DNA from: Phaeosaccion multiseriatum
Taxonomy: Eukaryota > Ochrophyta, other classes
Assembly: GCA_965112735.1 (NCBI GenBank)
Contig: OZ218956.1
Coordinates: forward strand, 1,116,001-1,180,000
Length of the DNA stretch: 64,000 nt
Direction of reading: 5' to 3'
Shown in pieces: positions 1 through 10,807 of the stretch (position 1 is its first letter; every line of letters begins with the position of its first letter). The position numbers were made by a program, and so were the translations under genes. Under the pieces are notes generated by a model. That model had not been told where the DNA came from. It saw only the letters and a program-made list of their open reading frames with translations, and ran no database searches.

Positions 1-204
1 TTTCAACAAGCCGCCGGAGAGTCGTGTACCTTGCTTTTTGAAGCACGTGAATGGTTTGCAACACCAGGATGAAGCCAGTTACTACGCGCCCATTAGTGAG
101 GAGGAGCGAGGAAGATGAAAGGGTCGGCGCGCTTTGACTTGATCACCCTTGTATTGACTGCAGGCAGGCAGGGGGCAAATTATTTTTTGTAGCTAAGATT
201 CGGC

Positions 205-370
205 TCCAGGAGACTGGCTTATTGCTTAGCAGAAGCCTAGGCCTAGAGACGAAATTCGGCCGGCCTAGGGGGGTTAGCGGCCCCCGGCCTAGGCCTAGCT
301 AGAGGGGACCGCAGGCCCCCGGCCTAGGCCTATTTTTGGCGCAGCCCCCCCGGCCTAGCTAGGCCTAGAT
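205..370 (+). repeat. AvrII-rich flank of the dispersed palindromic element
   Basis: This stretch repeats CCTAGG and GGCCGGCC many times. It matches, in inverted orientation, the sequence at about 18874-18975; both contain GAGACGAAATTCGGCC and TTTTTGGCGCAGCC. It lies directly beside the terminal-inverted-repeat element at 371-620 and seems to be part of the same larger repeat unit. No coding potential is visible. Confidence 0.7.
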
Positions 371-620
371 CGACCCTGGACAACAAGGTTACGGTGTGCG
401 CCGGCCGTAATCATTAATCAGCCCCCAGCTGGCGCATAATCAGTAATCAGGCCGGCTGGTCACGGGCTGTAAGCAACCAGGCCGGCTGGCGCCGGCCATT
501 TCCTCGGGCTGGCGCCATAATCAGTAATCAGGCGCCAGGCCGGCTGGCGCCGGTCATAATCAGTAATCAGGCTGGCTGCGCCGGCCGTAATCAGGAATCA
601 GATAATCTTGTCCAGGGTCG
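371..620 (+). mobile_element. MITE-like element, copy A (250 bp)
   Basis: The ends are inverted repeats: CGACCCTGGACAA at 371 and its complement ending at 620. The interior is made of repeated AATCAGTAATCAGG and palindromic GCCGGC blocks. A near full-length copy lies in opposite orientation at 18631-18873 and a shorter copy at 18047-18178. It encodes nothing, so it would be non-autonomous if mobile. Family unknown; calling it mobile is an inference from the terminal repeats and copy number. Confidence 0.6.
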
Positions 621-950
621 ACTCCCTCCCTCGCTCCCGCCCTTCCTCCCTCCCTCCCTCCCTCCCTCCCTCCCTCCCTCCTTCCCTCCCTCCCTCCCTC
701 CCTCCCTCCCTCCCTCCCTCCCTCCCTCCCTCCCTCCCTCCCTCCCTCCCTCCCTCCCTCCCTCCCTCCCTCCCTCCCTCCCTCCCTCCCTCCCTCCCTC
801 CCTCCCTCCCTCCCTCCCTCCCTCCCTCCCTCCCTCCCTCCCTCCCTCCCTCCCTCCCTCCCTCCCTCCCTCCCTCCCTCCCTCCCTCCCTCCCTCCCTC
901 CCTCCCTCCCCCCTCCCTCCTTCCTTCTATCCCTCCCTCCCTCCCTCTCT
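621..950 (+). repeat. (CCCT)n tetranucleotide tract
   Basis: About 330 bp of almost pure CCCT repeats begin exactly at the end of element copy A. The mirror tract (GGGA)n abuts the other copies at 18.2-18.6 kb. The long Ser-Leu-Pro-Pro open frame here is a product of the repeat and is not annotated as a gene. Confidence 0.95.
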
Positions 951-1193
951 ATAGTTATCCTGCTGCCCCGGGGGGAAGAGAGAGGGGGGGGGATGCTGCT
1001 GCTCTCTTGTTAGAGGTGTGGGGAAGGGGGGAAAGGAGAGGGAATATTGAGGAGCCACAGGTAGGCCCAAATATTGCCCCAACCCCCGCTCCCTTTGCGG
1101 CTTTCTTTTTTTTTGCCCGTGGTCCATTCACTGCCATCTCTCCGTATCCTCTAGGTTACTTTTAGACACACAGAGAAGGCGCCAACCCTTTGA

Positions 1194-4100
1194 ATGGAGC
1201 CTTCCATGGGCCATGCGGGGAGGGAGGGCACTGTGTACACTATCGACGAGCTCCTTTTCTCGCATGTGGGCGTGGGGAAATATCAGGCAAGATAGGCAGA
1301 GGAAGGAAGGTGTGAGAGATCCACCTTTTTCAGTTGTTTTGTTCTTTCTCTCCCCCTCAGCTGTGGCTCCTTGTGGCATGTGGCTTGTCCTTTATGGCCG
1401 ACGCCTTCGAGGTAAAGTATACAGTGCTCGTTCCGCTCCCTCTCTCGTTCTCTCCCCCTCTCACTGCCCTCCTTGCCTGTTCTCTCTAGGTGACCCTGCT
1501 ATCGTACCTTTCTGTGTGCGCGGCCGATGGGTGGGGCCTCAGTAGCTCCGCGGAAAGCTCCATCACTGCCAGCGTCTTTTTCGGCGAGATGTTAGGTATA
1601 AAGTGATGTGCCTTGCGACCCCTTGTTCTGTGGGACGGCCGCCCCCCCCCCCTTACTGTTCCCTCCCTTCTCTTTCCCAACCACTCTTCCTTCTTTCCCC
1701 CCCATTGTGTGCTTCTCAGGGGCTCTGTGCTGGGGACCTTTCTCCGACCACTACGGACGGAAGCCTGCCTTCATCCTGGCGGCGTCCTTCATTCTCGTCT
1801 TTGGTCTCCTTTCAGCCACAGCGCCAAACGTGTAAGGATACGCCTTCTTATTTCTCCACTCCCTCTTCCTCTCCCTCTAGGCCCCTCTCTTTCCGTTAAG
1901 CGTTTTCTCATGGCCCAGGAAGGTCAGGCTACCTGGTCCTGTCCATGAATGTCAAGTAATGGCCTCGCTCAAGGGGCCACTTCTCATGTCTTTTCCCCGA
2001 CTTTACATCTCAGATGGTGCCTTATAGTGGCGCGAATGCTTGTGGGCTTCGGGGTGGGCGGCGTCTTCGTCCCCTTTGACTTACTGGCGGTGAGAGAGGA
2101 GAGGAGGAGGAGGGGCGGGGGGGTAAATGGGCTTTCCTCGGGAGGATTCAAGCACGACAGAGGGTAGTAGAGAGGGGGATGGGAAACAAGCAATGGGCTG
2201 TTGTCTGGAAGTTGCATGCACATTGTATCCTTCTGAGGCTCTCTCTCCTTGTGCTGCTGCCGCTGTATCACCACCTGTTGCTCCTCTTACCAATAATGAT
2301 GAGCAGGAGCTCTCCAGCAGCCAGCAGCGCGGCCGAAACCTGCTCTACATCGAGGTCGGTTCTAGAGAGGAGATGACATTCCTCCCCCGCAGACAGAAGC
2401 GCCGCCACACCACATTCGTCGGTGCTGCTGACCTCGGCGCTGGCTTGGATAGGCTGCTAATTAATTTTCATCCCCCGCCCCCCCGCTCCGTCACCCCTCC
2501 ATCCTTGTACCATGCTGAAGTTCTTCTGGGCTCTGGGGAGCCTCTCTGTCGTGCTCTTTGCGTGGGCCCTGCTCGAGTCCCAGGGGTGGAGGGTGCTGAC
2601 TCTCCTGTGTGCTCTACCCGTGCTGCTGTCGCTGCTCTCAAGCCGCTGGATACCCGAATCTCCGCGGTGGCTTCTCGTCAAAGGCAAACCAGAGGCGGCC
2701 CTACAGGTAGAGGGCGCGTTGTGGGATTCGTATCCTATATAGATATATGCTTACACCCCCCAACCGCACCCCTCGCTCCCCTCCCTGCCTGCCTCGCGTT
2801 ACTCCTCCCCTTGCGTCCTCTCTCTCCCTCCCCGCGTTGTGTCCTCTGTCGTGCAATGAGCATCACATCTTCCCAGACACCCCTTCCCCACCCCATCACC
2901 AAATAATCTCTCCTCCCTTCCCCCGTCTTGAGCAGATTGGGGCTGCGCCCAAACTTTCGATGTGTGTTGTTTTCAACTCGCAGTTCTCTAAGCTTAAAAG
3001 TCTACTGAAAGTTCCCGCCTTTCCGCAGTCTCTATCACATCACTGCCCCCCTTCCTTTTGCTGTCCTCCCCTCTTCGTCCCCACCCAACTCTCTCTCTCT
3101 CTCTCGCTCCCTCTCTGCCAGGTCCTTCGTGTGGCGGCGAGAGTGAATGGCCGCAAGCTGCCATCGGACGCCATCTTGGCAGAGCCCACTAAGACCGAAG
3201 GCGTCCGTGAGCTGGGCTGTGGCAACGTGGGGGAGCTCTGGCTGCCGAGGTTGAGGAAGACTACCACCAAAGTCTGGGTGAGGCAGCACCGGGGGGGGGG
3301 GGGTCAGGGGAGCAAAGTGGTGTGCCTGTGGGTCTTGCTTCTTGCTTTTTCACGAGGGAGGCGAGATACACGTGTTGGTGATCTCTCCCCCCTTCCTCAC
3401 TCTTTCTCTTCACCTGTCCCTCCTTTGGACCCCGTCCTTCGTGCTCCTCTACTTCTGCTCTTTTGGCCCATTTCCTGCAGCTGCTGTGGCTTTGCTATGG
3501 CTTCGCATATTATGGTGTCGTCCGTAAGTCGCCGTGCCCCTCCTCCCTGTCTGCATGCAGGCCTGTGTCTGCCTCTCTTGTGTCTGCTTTCCTCCGCTGG
3601 ACAGTCCCTTCGAGTCAAACAGGAGATTCCTATCCGCCTTCTCGCCCCCGTCAGACTGTGCTACGCTCTCTCCCTTGCTCTTCTCTTGCTCTCTTGCTGC
3701 CATTTGGGGGGTGAAGACATGCGGCATGCCTGTGTGTGTGTGTGTGTGTGCCCACGACGAACAATGTCCCTCCCTCCCTGTATATCCACAGTCCTCAACG
3801 CCAAAGTGTTCGAGGCGGACAGGAGCGGGAGCTCTTGCAGTTTCGGCTACGGGGTGAGTCAGATTCGAGTGGAACGGGCCGGGGCGGGACGACCGAGAAG
3901 GGGGCGGGGGATGGGCGGACGGCCATCCGATGCCTCAGATCGCACACGCGACGCGTAGACACAAGGCACATAGACATATTCCCTCACAGACACAGAGATG
4001 GAGAACGAAAGAAGGAAAGAACGAACGAAAGAAAGGGCTGCTCTAGACATGTGTGTTGTGGCTAATTTGGCGCTCCTTCCCTCGGCGGGTTCCTGCCCCC

Positions 4101-6052
4101 ATCCCCCCCCACCCGTCACTTCCCTCCCCAGAATATGGCCGTTGTGGCTTCTGCCGAGGGCGTGGGTGTACTTCTCGTGCTGTTCCTCATCGACCCGGCG
4201 GGAAGAGTCGTGTCCCAGGCCGCCACCTACCTGCTCGGGGCCGTCTGTGTCTTGCCCATTGCTTATCAGGTGCAGAGAGGCCGATACTTTGTGCTTCCCT
4301 TGCCTCAGAGGCACCCGCCATACTTGTGTGCTGGCCTTCTGTCTCTCTCTCATGCCTGTCTGTCTGCGGTCCTGTGTTGCCCCTCTGTGCCGTTGCTGGT
4401 GTGGCAAGGGGGTTGAGCTGCACTCCCCTCTCCTGTCACCCCCCTTCCCTCCACGCTTTGACTCACTCTGCTCTCGCTGCTTTCTTGCTCTCAGATTTCT
4501 CCCAACAGTGCCCTCGTGTTCTTCTCCTTCATGGCCAGGGCTTTTATGCTCGCGAGCAGCTCCTCCACGTGGGTGCACCTCCCAGGTCAGTCTACCGAAG
4601 GGAAGAGGGTCAGTTTTGTGAGTCAGCCCGTCCGTAGTCTGCGAGCAGTAAGTCGGTCTTACGTGGTGTCAGTGCGTCTATCAGTCAGTCAGTATGTCCA
4701 GCAGTCCTTCGCCGGGGCAGCTCTGTGAAGTGAGGGGCACGTCGGACTAGCGACGCCTTCGCGGGCCAAAGCACGACAAGAGGGCTCATGTCCTGCTCTG
4801 CTTCCTTCTTCTGCTCCATCCGCTCTGCCTCCTCCCTCTGAATAGCGACGCCCCCTCTTACCCTTTCCCCGCCGCCGCCACCGCCGCCGCCCCTCCCACC
4901 TGCTCTGTGCTGCACTGCCGTCCCTCTGTCTCCCGCCCCGTCTCCCTGCTGTGACTGGCGCCTTTGGGCTGGCTGTTCGCTTCGCTCTACCGTGCACAGA
5001 GCTTTACCCAACAGGTGTGCGCGTGCAGGGAATCCCTTCTCCTTCTCTCTGTCGATCACACAGTGCGGTCTTTTTAAGCTTTTCTTGTGTGAGTAAGAGG
5101 TCCATTTCGCATGACGTTCGTGACATCCACTCAAGTCCATCTTCCTCCTTTCGTCCATCCCTCCCCCCCTCCTTCTCTTTCTCCATTGGTCCTTCCTTCC
5201 CCACCCCCGCCCCTCACATCATCCTCCAGAGATTCGCGGCACAGCTCACGCGTGGGCCGGCTTGCAGGTGCGAGGAGGGAAACGTGAATCCAAAGTTCAA
5301 TAAGAAAGGCGGTGGCGCACACTCAGTACATCCTGCACATGTGCTCCTGACCCGAATCCTGCCCCCCCTCTCCCTCTGTCCCTTCCCCCTATCCCCGTCC
5401 GTGACCCTGACTCGGACCTGGCGCCGCCGCGCCGCCCTCCCTCCAGGGAAGAGTGGGGTCCTTTTTGTCACCCTACTGGGTGCAGAGCAGCCTGTCCATC
5501 TTCACCAGCGCCATGGGCGTCGCTGTTGTCCTTTTAGTTGCCGGTGAGTTTGAACGCGTCAGCCAATGAAGCACTGTATGTGAGTGAAGTCCTGAGAGGT
5601 GGAAGCTACAGCGACAGAAAAGGAAGAGTGAGAGAGAGAGACGGAGGAAAGATCGAGAACCGCCTTTCGATGACCGTTCCTGTGGTGATGCAGTTCCGAA
5701 GCGTCGTACAAGCCTTCTCATCGCTTTTGACTCACAATCTCAATACCCCTTCTTATCGCCTGCTCGTGCTGCGGCTGCGGCTCCGTCGTCATCACCGCCA
5801 GGCCTGCTTGCCGCGACGCTGCCTGAGACCTCGGGGAAGGATTTGGATGGGTCCATGGATTTCACCGTGGCAGCTACGCGGCTCCAGGGGGGCGCGGAGG
5901 AGGAGGAGGAGGAGGAGAAGGAAGAGACTCGGAGGATGGAGGGAAGGAGGAGCGGCGCAGTAGCAGCAGCAGAAGCAATGAGGGAGGCCGAGGAAGCCCT
6001 GTCTCCCGGGGACTACGAGGGTAGGATTGGCGTGCACAGACACCTTGTTTAG
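1194..6052 (+). CDS. MFS transporter, SV2/SVOP-like (16 exons, 520 aa)
   Basis: A major facilitator with 12 predicted membrane spans, likely moving a small organic solute across a membrane; substrate not predictable. Exons: 1194-1286, 1361-1411, 1490-1595, 1720-1831, 2014-2089, 2307-2354, 2521-2706, 3122-3277, 3481-3523, 3792-3853, 4132-4269, 4495-4585, 5000-5014, 5230-5267, 5447-5543, 5802-6052. They sum to 1563 nt with every phase closing. The start ATG follows an in-frame stop immediately upstream. Family marks: the N-terminal TIDELL..VGVGKYQ segment, MADAFE in TM1, the motif A loop GPFSDHYGRKP (about residue 90), PESPRWLL after TM6, ELYPTEIRG before TM11 and LPETSGKDL after TM12. Intron 1 is GC-AG (1287-1360). 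Exon 13 is 15 nt and supplies most of the ELYPT motif. The C-terminal tail is Glu-rich. Alternative: a NiaP-type carboxylate carrier of the same superfamily. Confidence 0.88.
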
Positions 6053-6253
6053 AGCCCTAGAGAGACTCAGAGGAGAGGCTCAGAGATGGAGTCAGGAAGC
6101 AGAGGAGGAAAGGGGGCAGAGCGTCGAATCGCACACTGGCTCCCGCCGCGTTACTCCGGGCATCGCCAAGGACGTGCCCTGCTCCGTGCTTATCGCCGGC
6201 GCCAGCTGGCATGCCTTCTGCTGGGAGCCAGCGTCAGCCGGCGTGCTATCTGT

Positions 6254-6278
6254 TATCGGGCCCTCGCAGGGCCCGATA
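6254..6278. other. Perfect hairpin, 11-bp arms, 3-nt loop
   Basis: TATCGGGCCCT and AGGGCCCGATA flank a CGC loop. It lies between the convergent MFS and ABC transporter genes. The same GGGCCCGATAG word recurs in the palindrome-rich block at 61.1 kb. Confidence 0.7.
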
Positions 6279-6476
6279 GTATGCTATCGAGAATGTGGTC
6301 GACAGCACGTCAGGGGTCGAGCAGGGGGGAACGACGCAGGAGAAGGAGTCGCAGAAGGGAGCCACAGCAGCAGTGCAACACCAATGAATGAGTCGAAGCC
6401 ACCAGACTCGAGGGCTTACTTGTTCCCCTCTCTTCCTGTCTGTGTGTCGCTCATTCGCCATGAGCATCTCCGGTGG

Positions 6477-6510
6477 CTGGGCAGTTGGCAGTCTTGTGCC
6501 AACTGCCCAG
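6477..6510. other. Perfect hairpin, 14-bp arms, 6-nt loop
   Basis: CTGGGCAGTTGGCA and TGCCAACTGCCCAG are exact complements around GTCTTG. It is the second strong hairpin in the 0.66-kb gap between two convergent genes, so a role in 3' end formation is possible but unproven. Confidence 0.7.
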
Positions 6511-6714
6511 AATATCAGTTTCAGTTTCAGTTTATTGACATCCATGTTTTCCTCCTCTCCCTCTTTGATGGTAGCGATACTTACGCGATATGACGTTGAC
6601 ATGGCGGGGTGGAGACACGTGGCAGCCTTTCTACTGGGAGATGAATGACCTTCGGCCCCAGACCAGACTCGCTCACTCACTCACGCACGCCGGCGGCCAG
6701 AGAGCTGCCCATCC

Positions 6715-8881
6715 TCAGTTGATGGAGTCGTAGCCCCCTGAAGGATTATTCCTGAGCTTGCCCTCAGTCCACACCCAGGCCTTTGTGAAGCTGTCGACGA
6801 TGACCTTTCGCCACGAAAGAATGTCGTCCTGCAGGGTACCGAGGAGGCCAGGATGATTCGGGGCGGTACAGCGAGGGGAAGGAGGCACGCATGGAGATGT
6901 ATGAGTCACAAGCCGATGGGAAGTTCGACAGATCCCACCCTACTCCACGCGCACGACCACAGAAAGGCTACCATTCCCCTCAACTAGGTGCTTAGGTCCG
7001 TGTTCCCTCACCCACCCTCATCTTTCCTCCCTTCCGCGCCCTCAGCTTGGAAGACGACAAGAGGCGTGTCTCATGGTCGAAGACGGAGAGGCAGCATAGC
7101 CAGAGAGATAGGAGTAAACCTGGCAGTAAGATGAGGCAACCATAACAAGTCAAATAAAGAGCACTGTTTTCAAATCGAGTAGTTGCTCTGCACTTTGCAT
7201 GTGCTCACTCACCGAGGGTGGAGGTGGCGCAAATGAGATACCTGAGACACGTCGAAGGGAGAAAGGTTAAGCTTATCGAGCCCGATTAACGAGAGGCACC
7301 ATTAGGACGCATGCAGTAATCTCAACCCCGTTTACTCCTAGCAGCCAGATAACGCACAGCAAGTAGGCCGAAGTCGCTTGGCAGGTCCCAAGTGAGGGAT
7401 GCTCAGTTCAGTTCAGTTCAGATCACTAATCGATCCCACCATCTAAAACATCGATCCGAGATAACGGAGTGTTATGTAAGGGATGCTCACATGATAATCA
7501 TCTGGTAGCGCGCGGCTTGTTCAGGTGAGTTCCCGCCTAAAATCTGGCCCGTCATCATCCCGGGAATACTTTTGGCGCAGGCAACGAGCAATAAGAGGGG
7601 CATTGACGCAAAGCAGTCGCGCGCGAGACGGGACCATCAGCTAGGCGGCCGCTTCGCTTCCACCGAAGACTGCCTTTAACGGCGATGATGACAAGGACAG
7701 TAGTGCTGCCTAGACCAGGCATAAACGTTAAGTACGTGCCTGCAATACCCCCCTCCCCCTCCCCCCGTCCGTTACCCAGCCAAAGCCATACCTGACAAGC
7801 CCGATGATCAGCATGTTACTTTGGCATCGTAGTGGAGGAGTTAGGTGCCGACCATTCCGAGTAGACCGAGAGCGAAATCAGGCAAACGGGGTAAAATTGG
7901 TTGAAGCGTAAGCGTAAGGAAGGCTTCAGCTCGACAAAAGCGGCATAGTAGGAATACAAGTAGAAGAGCGACCCCCAACTATAACCATACGGTACCTACT
8001 TTAAGGTCGGCATGAGGCCCGTCCTTACGCTCTTAATGACGAGAGGTTGGGTAGCTTCCCACATTGTCGCCCCTCTGGCGAGCCAATCATCGACGACATG
8101 TCGCCCGTCCCCGAGTTCGTTAATGAAGAGCGAGAAACCCACGGAGACGGAATTGAGGCAGTTGTTCAGTAGCATGCCCATCAATGGGATGGCGTAGCTC
8201 GGCTGATACCAAGGCCTCACTGGTATGATTCCGAACAGGCAGAGCCCCAGCAGCAGGGCGGGAGGAAGCGCGACCGCGATCCACAGACACGCAAACATAC
8301 CCTGGAAGTAGTACTTTGACCGCGTGTAGGCCTCTCGCGCTGGATCATGGACCACAGGGTTGGCATTAGAGGGCGGAGGGAGTCGACGGCATTGACTGGC
8401 CTACGAGTACAACTTTCCAAACCCCCCCCCCCTGTATGTACTACTATCCATGCAACGAGTGGAGTGACGCCCTTGCCAACTTGCCAACCGGCAGCCTTGA
8501 CTTGCTTACCCGCCATGGTGGCCATGCCCAGCACGAGCAGCGTAGTGGCCCACCAGCTGCTGTGCTCGAAGACTGGGAGCAGTACGTACCCCAGAAGGGA
8601 AAGCTGTGCATGAGTGGGAAGGTACACGACGGAATGAGAACACGAAGAAAACAAAACAGGGGAAACATTGCCCCAGCCGCGGTAAAAGTCACCTGAACAG
8701 TTGTGCGGAAGCCGCCCAGGATGAAGGCCGACTCCAGCCCCAGACTCAGGGCGTACGAAATGACCACGCTGCTGGACATGACCATGAGGCCCAGCACAAC
8801 AGACTCAAAGCCGAGGTGGAGGGTAGCATTGTCAGCAGACTCTGCCATGGTTGGGGGCGTCTTTTACGCAGTGAAAGGGAA

Positions 8882-8922
<41 letters not shown>

Positions 8923-10592
8923 CGAAAGACAGAGAGACTTTGTACGTAGTTCGGCGGCAGTCCTCACGGTAGAGAATTCGACAAGAAGTGTCCGTCTTCG
9001 GTGATGCTGAGGAAGAGTGTCCCCAGTCGCTTGGCCTGACGTGAGAGTCGCGAGAGTTCGTTCGCACAGCGAGGGGAAAGCGGGGGCCCGAAAAGCAACA
9101 AAAGGGAAGAGCATGTAAGCCTTGTCAACTTCCAGTTGGGGTAAGGTCAGGGTAAAGCGGTTCGCCAACCTACTCTCATCGAGGAGCGCACCCACCTGCT
9201 CCACGCTGTGCGTGACAATAACGCTGGTAATACCGCTGCGGACTAAGCTCTCCTCCACACTGGGGAGCGTGGGGGGAGGGAGGGGAGGAAGGAAGTTTTA
9301 GAGGAGGCACACGAAAGGACAAGAGACGGGGCCTTGGGGGACTTTCCACCTGTGCGCAGCCTCCCCCCTCCCACTCGTCCACTGGATCTTACCAGAGCGT
9401 AGAGACCGGGTCCAGAGAGGAGGTGGGTTCGTCTAGCAAGAGGACGTCCGGGCACAGAGCGAGGGCAATGATTAGAGCTGCGCGTTGCCGCTCGCCGCCG
9501 CTGAGTGACCCCCAATCGGAGCTGAAGGCCGTTGCGGGCAAGTTCCAGCGAGAAGCAAACTCTGCGGGGTCACGGAAGGGTCGCCCAGCCTGCGCCTGTC
9601 GTGGCAGAGTGTACCAGGAGTGGAGTTGATGCCAAAGATCTCAGCAACCTTCACTGAGTCAACGTCAACAAGAAAAGTCACATACCTTGAAGGCCCTGCA
9701 GCGCTCCAAGTATTCGTCAGGCGTTCCTGGGATAGTAGGGGCCGCCTGGCTGACGTACGATACCCTCGTTCTCCACTGTGGCATGCCCAGGGACCGCCAA
9801 GTGTGGCTGACCGGCCCTACCCCCCCTCCGGAGGCCTCCCCTTCGCCCCGCTCTGTGCTCAGAACCACCCGTCCCTCTGACAGCGGATCCAATCCCGCCA
9901 GAGCTCGCAGCAAAAGACTCTTCCCCACTCCGCTAGGACCGACTATGATGAGTCGAGCGCCAGCAGGCACGCTTGGTGAGGGAGAAGCAGGTTCAAAGCA
10001 AAGTGTGGGGTTTAGAGGGCGAGAAGCAACTGGGAAAGGGTGCTTATGCCTGCACTCAAAGAAGCAATGTGGAACCGGGGAAGCAGCTCAAAGTAAAGTG
10101 TGCGGGTTAGAGCGATGGTGAGGGGGAGCACTTCAAAGTACGCTAGGGTGGGGGGGCTGCCGTAGCTGTGCCTGCATACAAAATGTGTAGGAGACTATGA
10201 CTAAAGGGGCACCCCCCCCCCCAAGCTCTTGTCTGAGCTCTCCTCCCTTTAAAATAAGATAGCTCATACCTGAATGACAAATCCCTCCAGAGCACTTGCT
10301 TTGCCTGCAGCAGGCGTTGTTTTCCCGCTTCCACCTCTGCCTCGAAAGCCTCCTCCCTCTTGACACGATCTGAGCTTCTCCAGGCGATGAGCTGAGGTGG
10401 AGTCCAACACCAAGCTCTTTCGCTTCGATCGAGCGCGCTTGCAGCGCCCACTAACCTCCTCTTGGGCGTACTGCTCACGCTACCATCACCGTGACGTAAC
10501 AATCCTTTCCCTTCCTCTTCTCCCTCTCTTTCTGCTTCTTCCCCGATGAGTATGATGACTTGCTTTACCCCCTCTACTGTAAGCGTGGCCAT
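6715..10592 (-). CDS. Fused FetA-FetB (STAR1-STAR2-like) ABC transporter, about 678 aa
   Basis: One polypeptide joins an ABC ATPase to a UPF0014 permease. In bacteria the separate FetA/FetB pair exports iron; in plants STAR1/STAR2 (ALS3) give aluminium tolerance. Exons on the minus strand: 10592-10270, 9971-9686, 9595-9393, 9259-8968, 8839-8693, 8603-8510, 8339-8000, 7818-7792, 7568-7491, 7241-7213, 7119-7016, 6828-6715; phases close. ATPase: Walker [10 protein letters not shown]-loop SYVSQ, signature SLSGGERQR, Walker B VLLLDEP, switch VTHS. A linker of about 40 residues leads to the permease, with [28 protein letters not shown] and VFDHETRLL, all typical of UPF0014. Two exons are only 27 and 29 nt. 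If the 7119 exon is read through instead of spliced, the protein ends at a TAA at 6992. Metal substrate is inferred from family only. Confidence 0.85.
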
Positions 10593-10625
10593 GGAAGGAA
10601 GGAAGTGGAAGGAGGCACACACACA

Positions 10626-10675
<50 letters not shown>

Positions 10676-10807
10676 AGATGAGAGAATGAGATATAGTTTC
10701 AATTGGGTCGAGAGGGAAGAAGTCCGACGGCGGTAGGTAAGTCAGCGATGCGATGCCTTCCCGCGGATCCCCTTCCTCCCTCTAACACAGCACAGCACAG
10801 CAGCGGT
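10593..10807. promoter_or_regulatory. Divergent promoter region with (GA)n tract
   Basis: Only 215 bp separate the start codons of the ABC transporter (minus) and the glycosyltransferase (plus). The interval holds a nearly pure GA run at about 10627-10675. No TATA box stands out. Shared regulation is an inference from the spacing. Confidence 0.45.

Noticed and set aside
608-1165. Long Ser-Leu-Pro-Pro open frame over the CCCT tract
   Set aside because: It is the translation of a pure tetranucleotide repeat, with no start context or domain.
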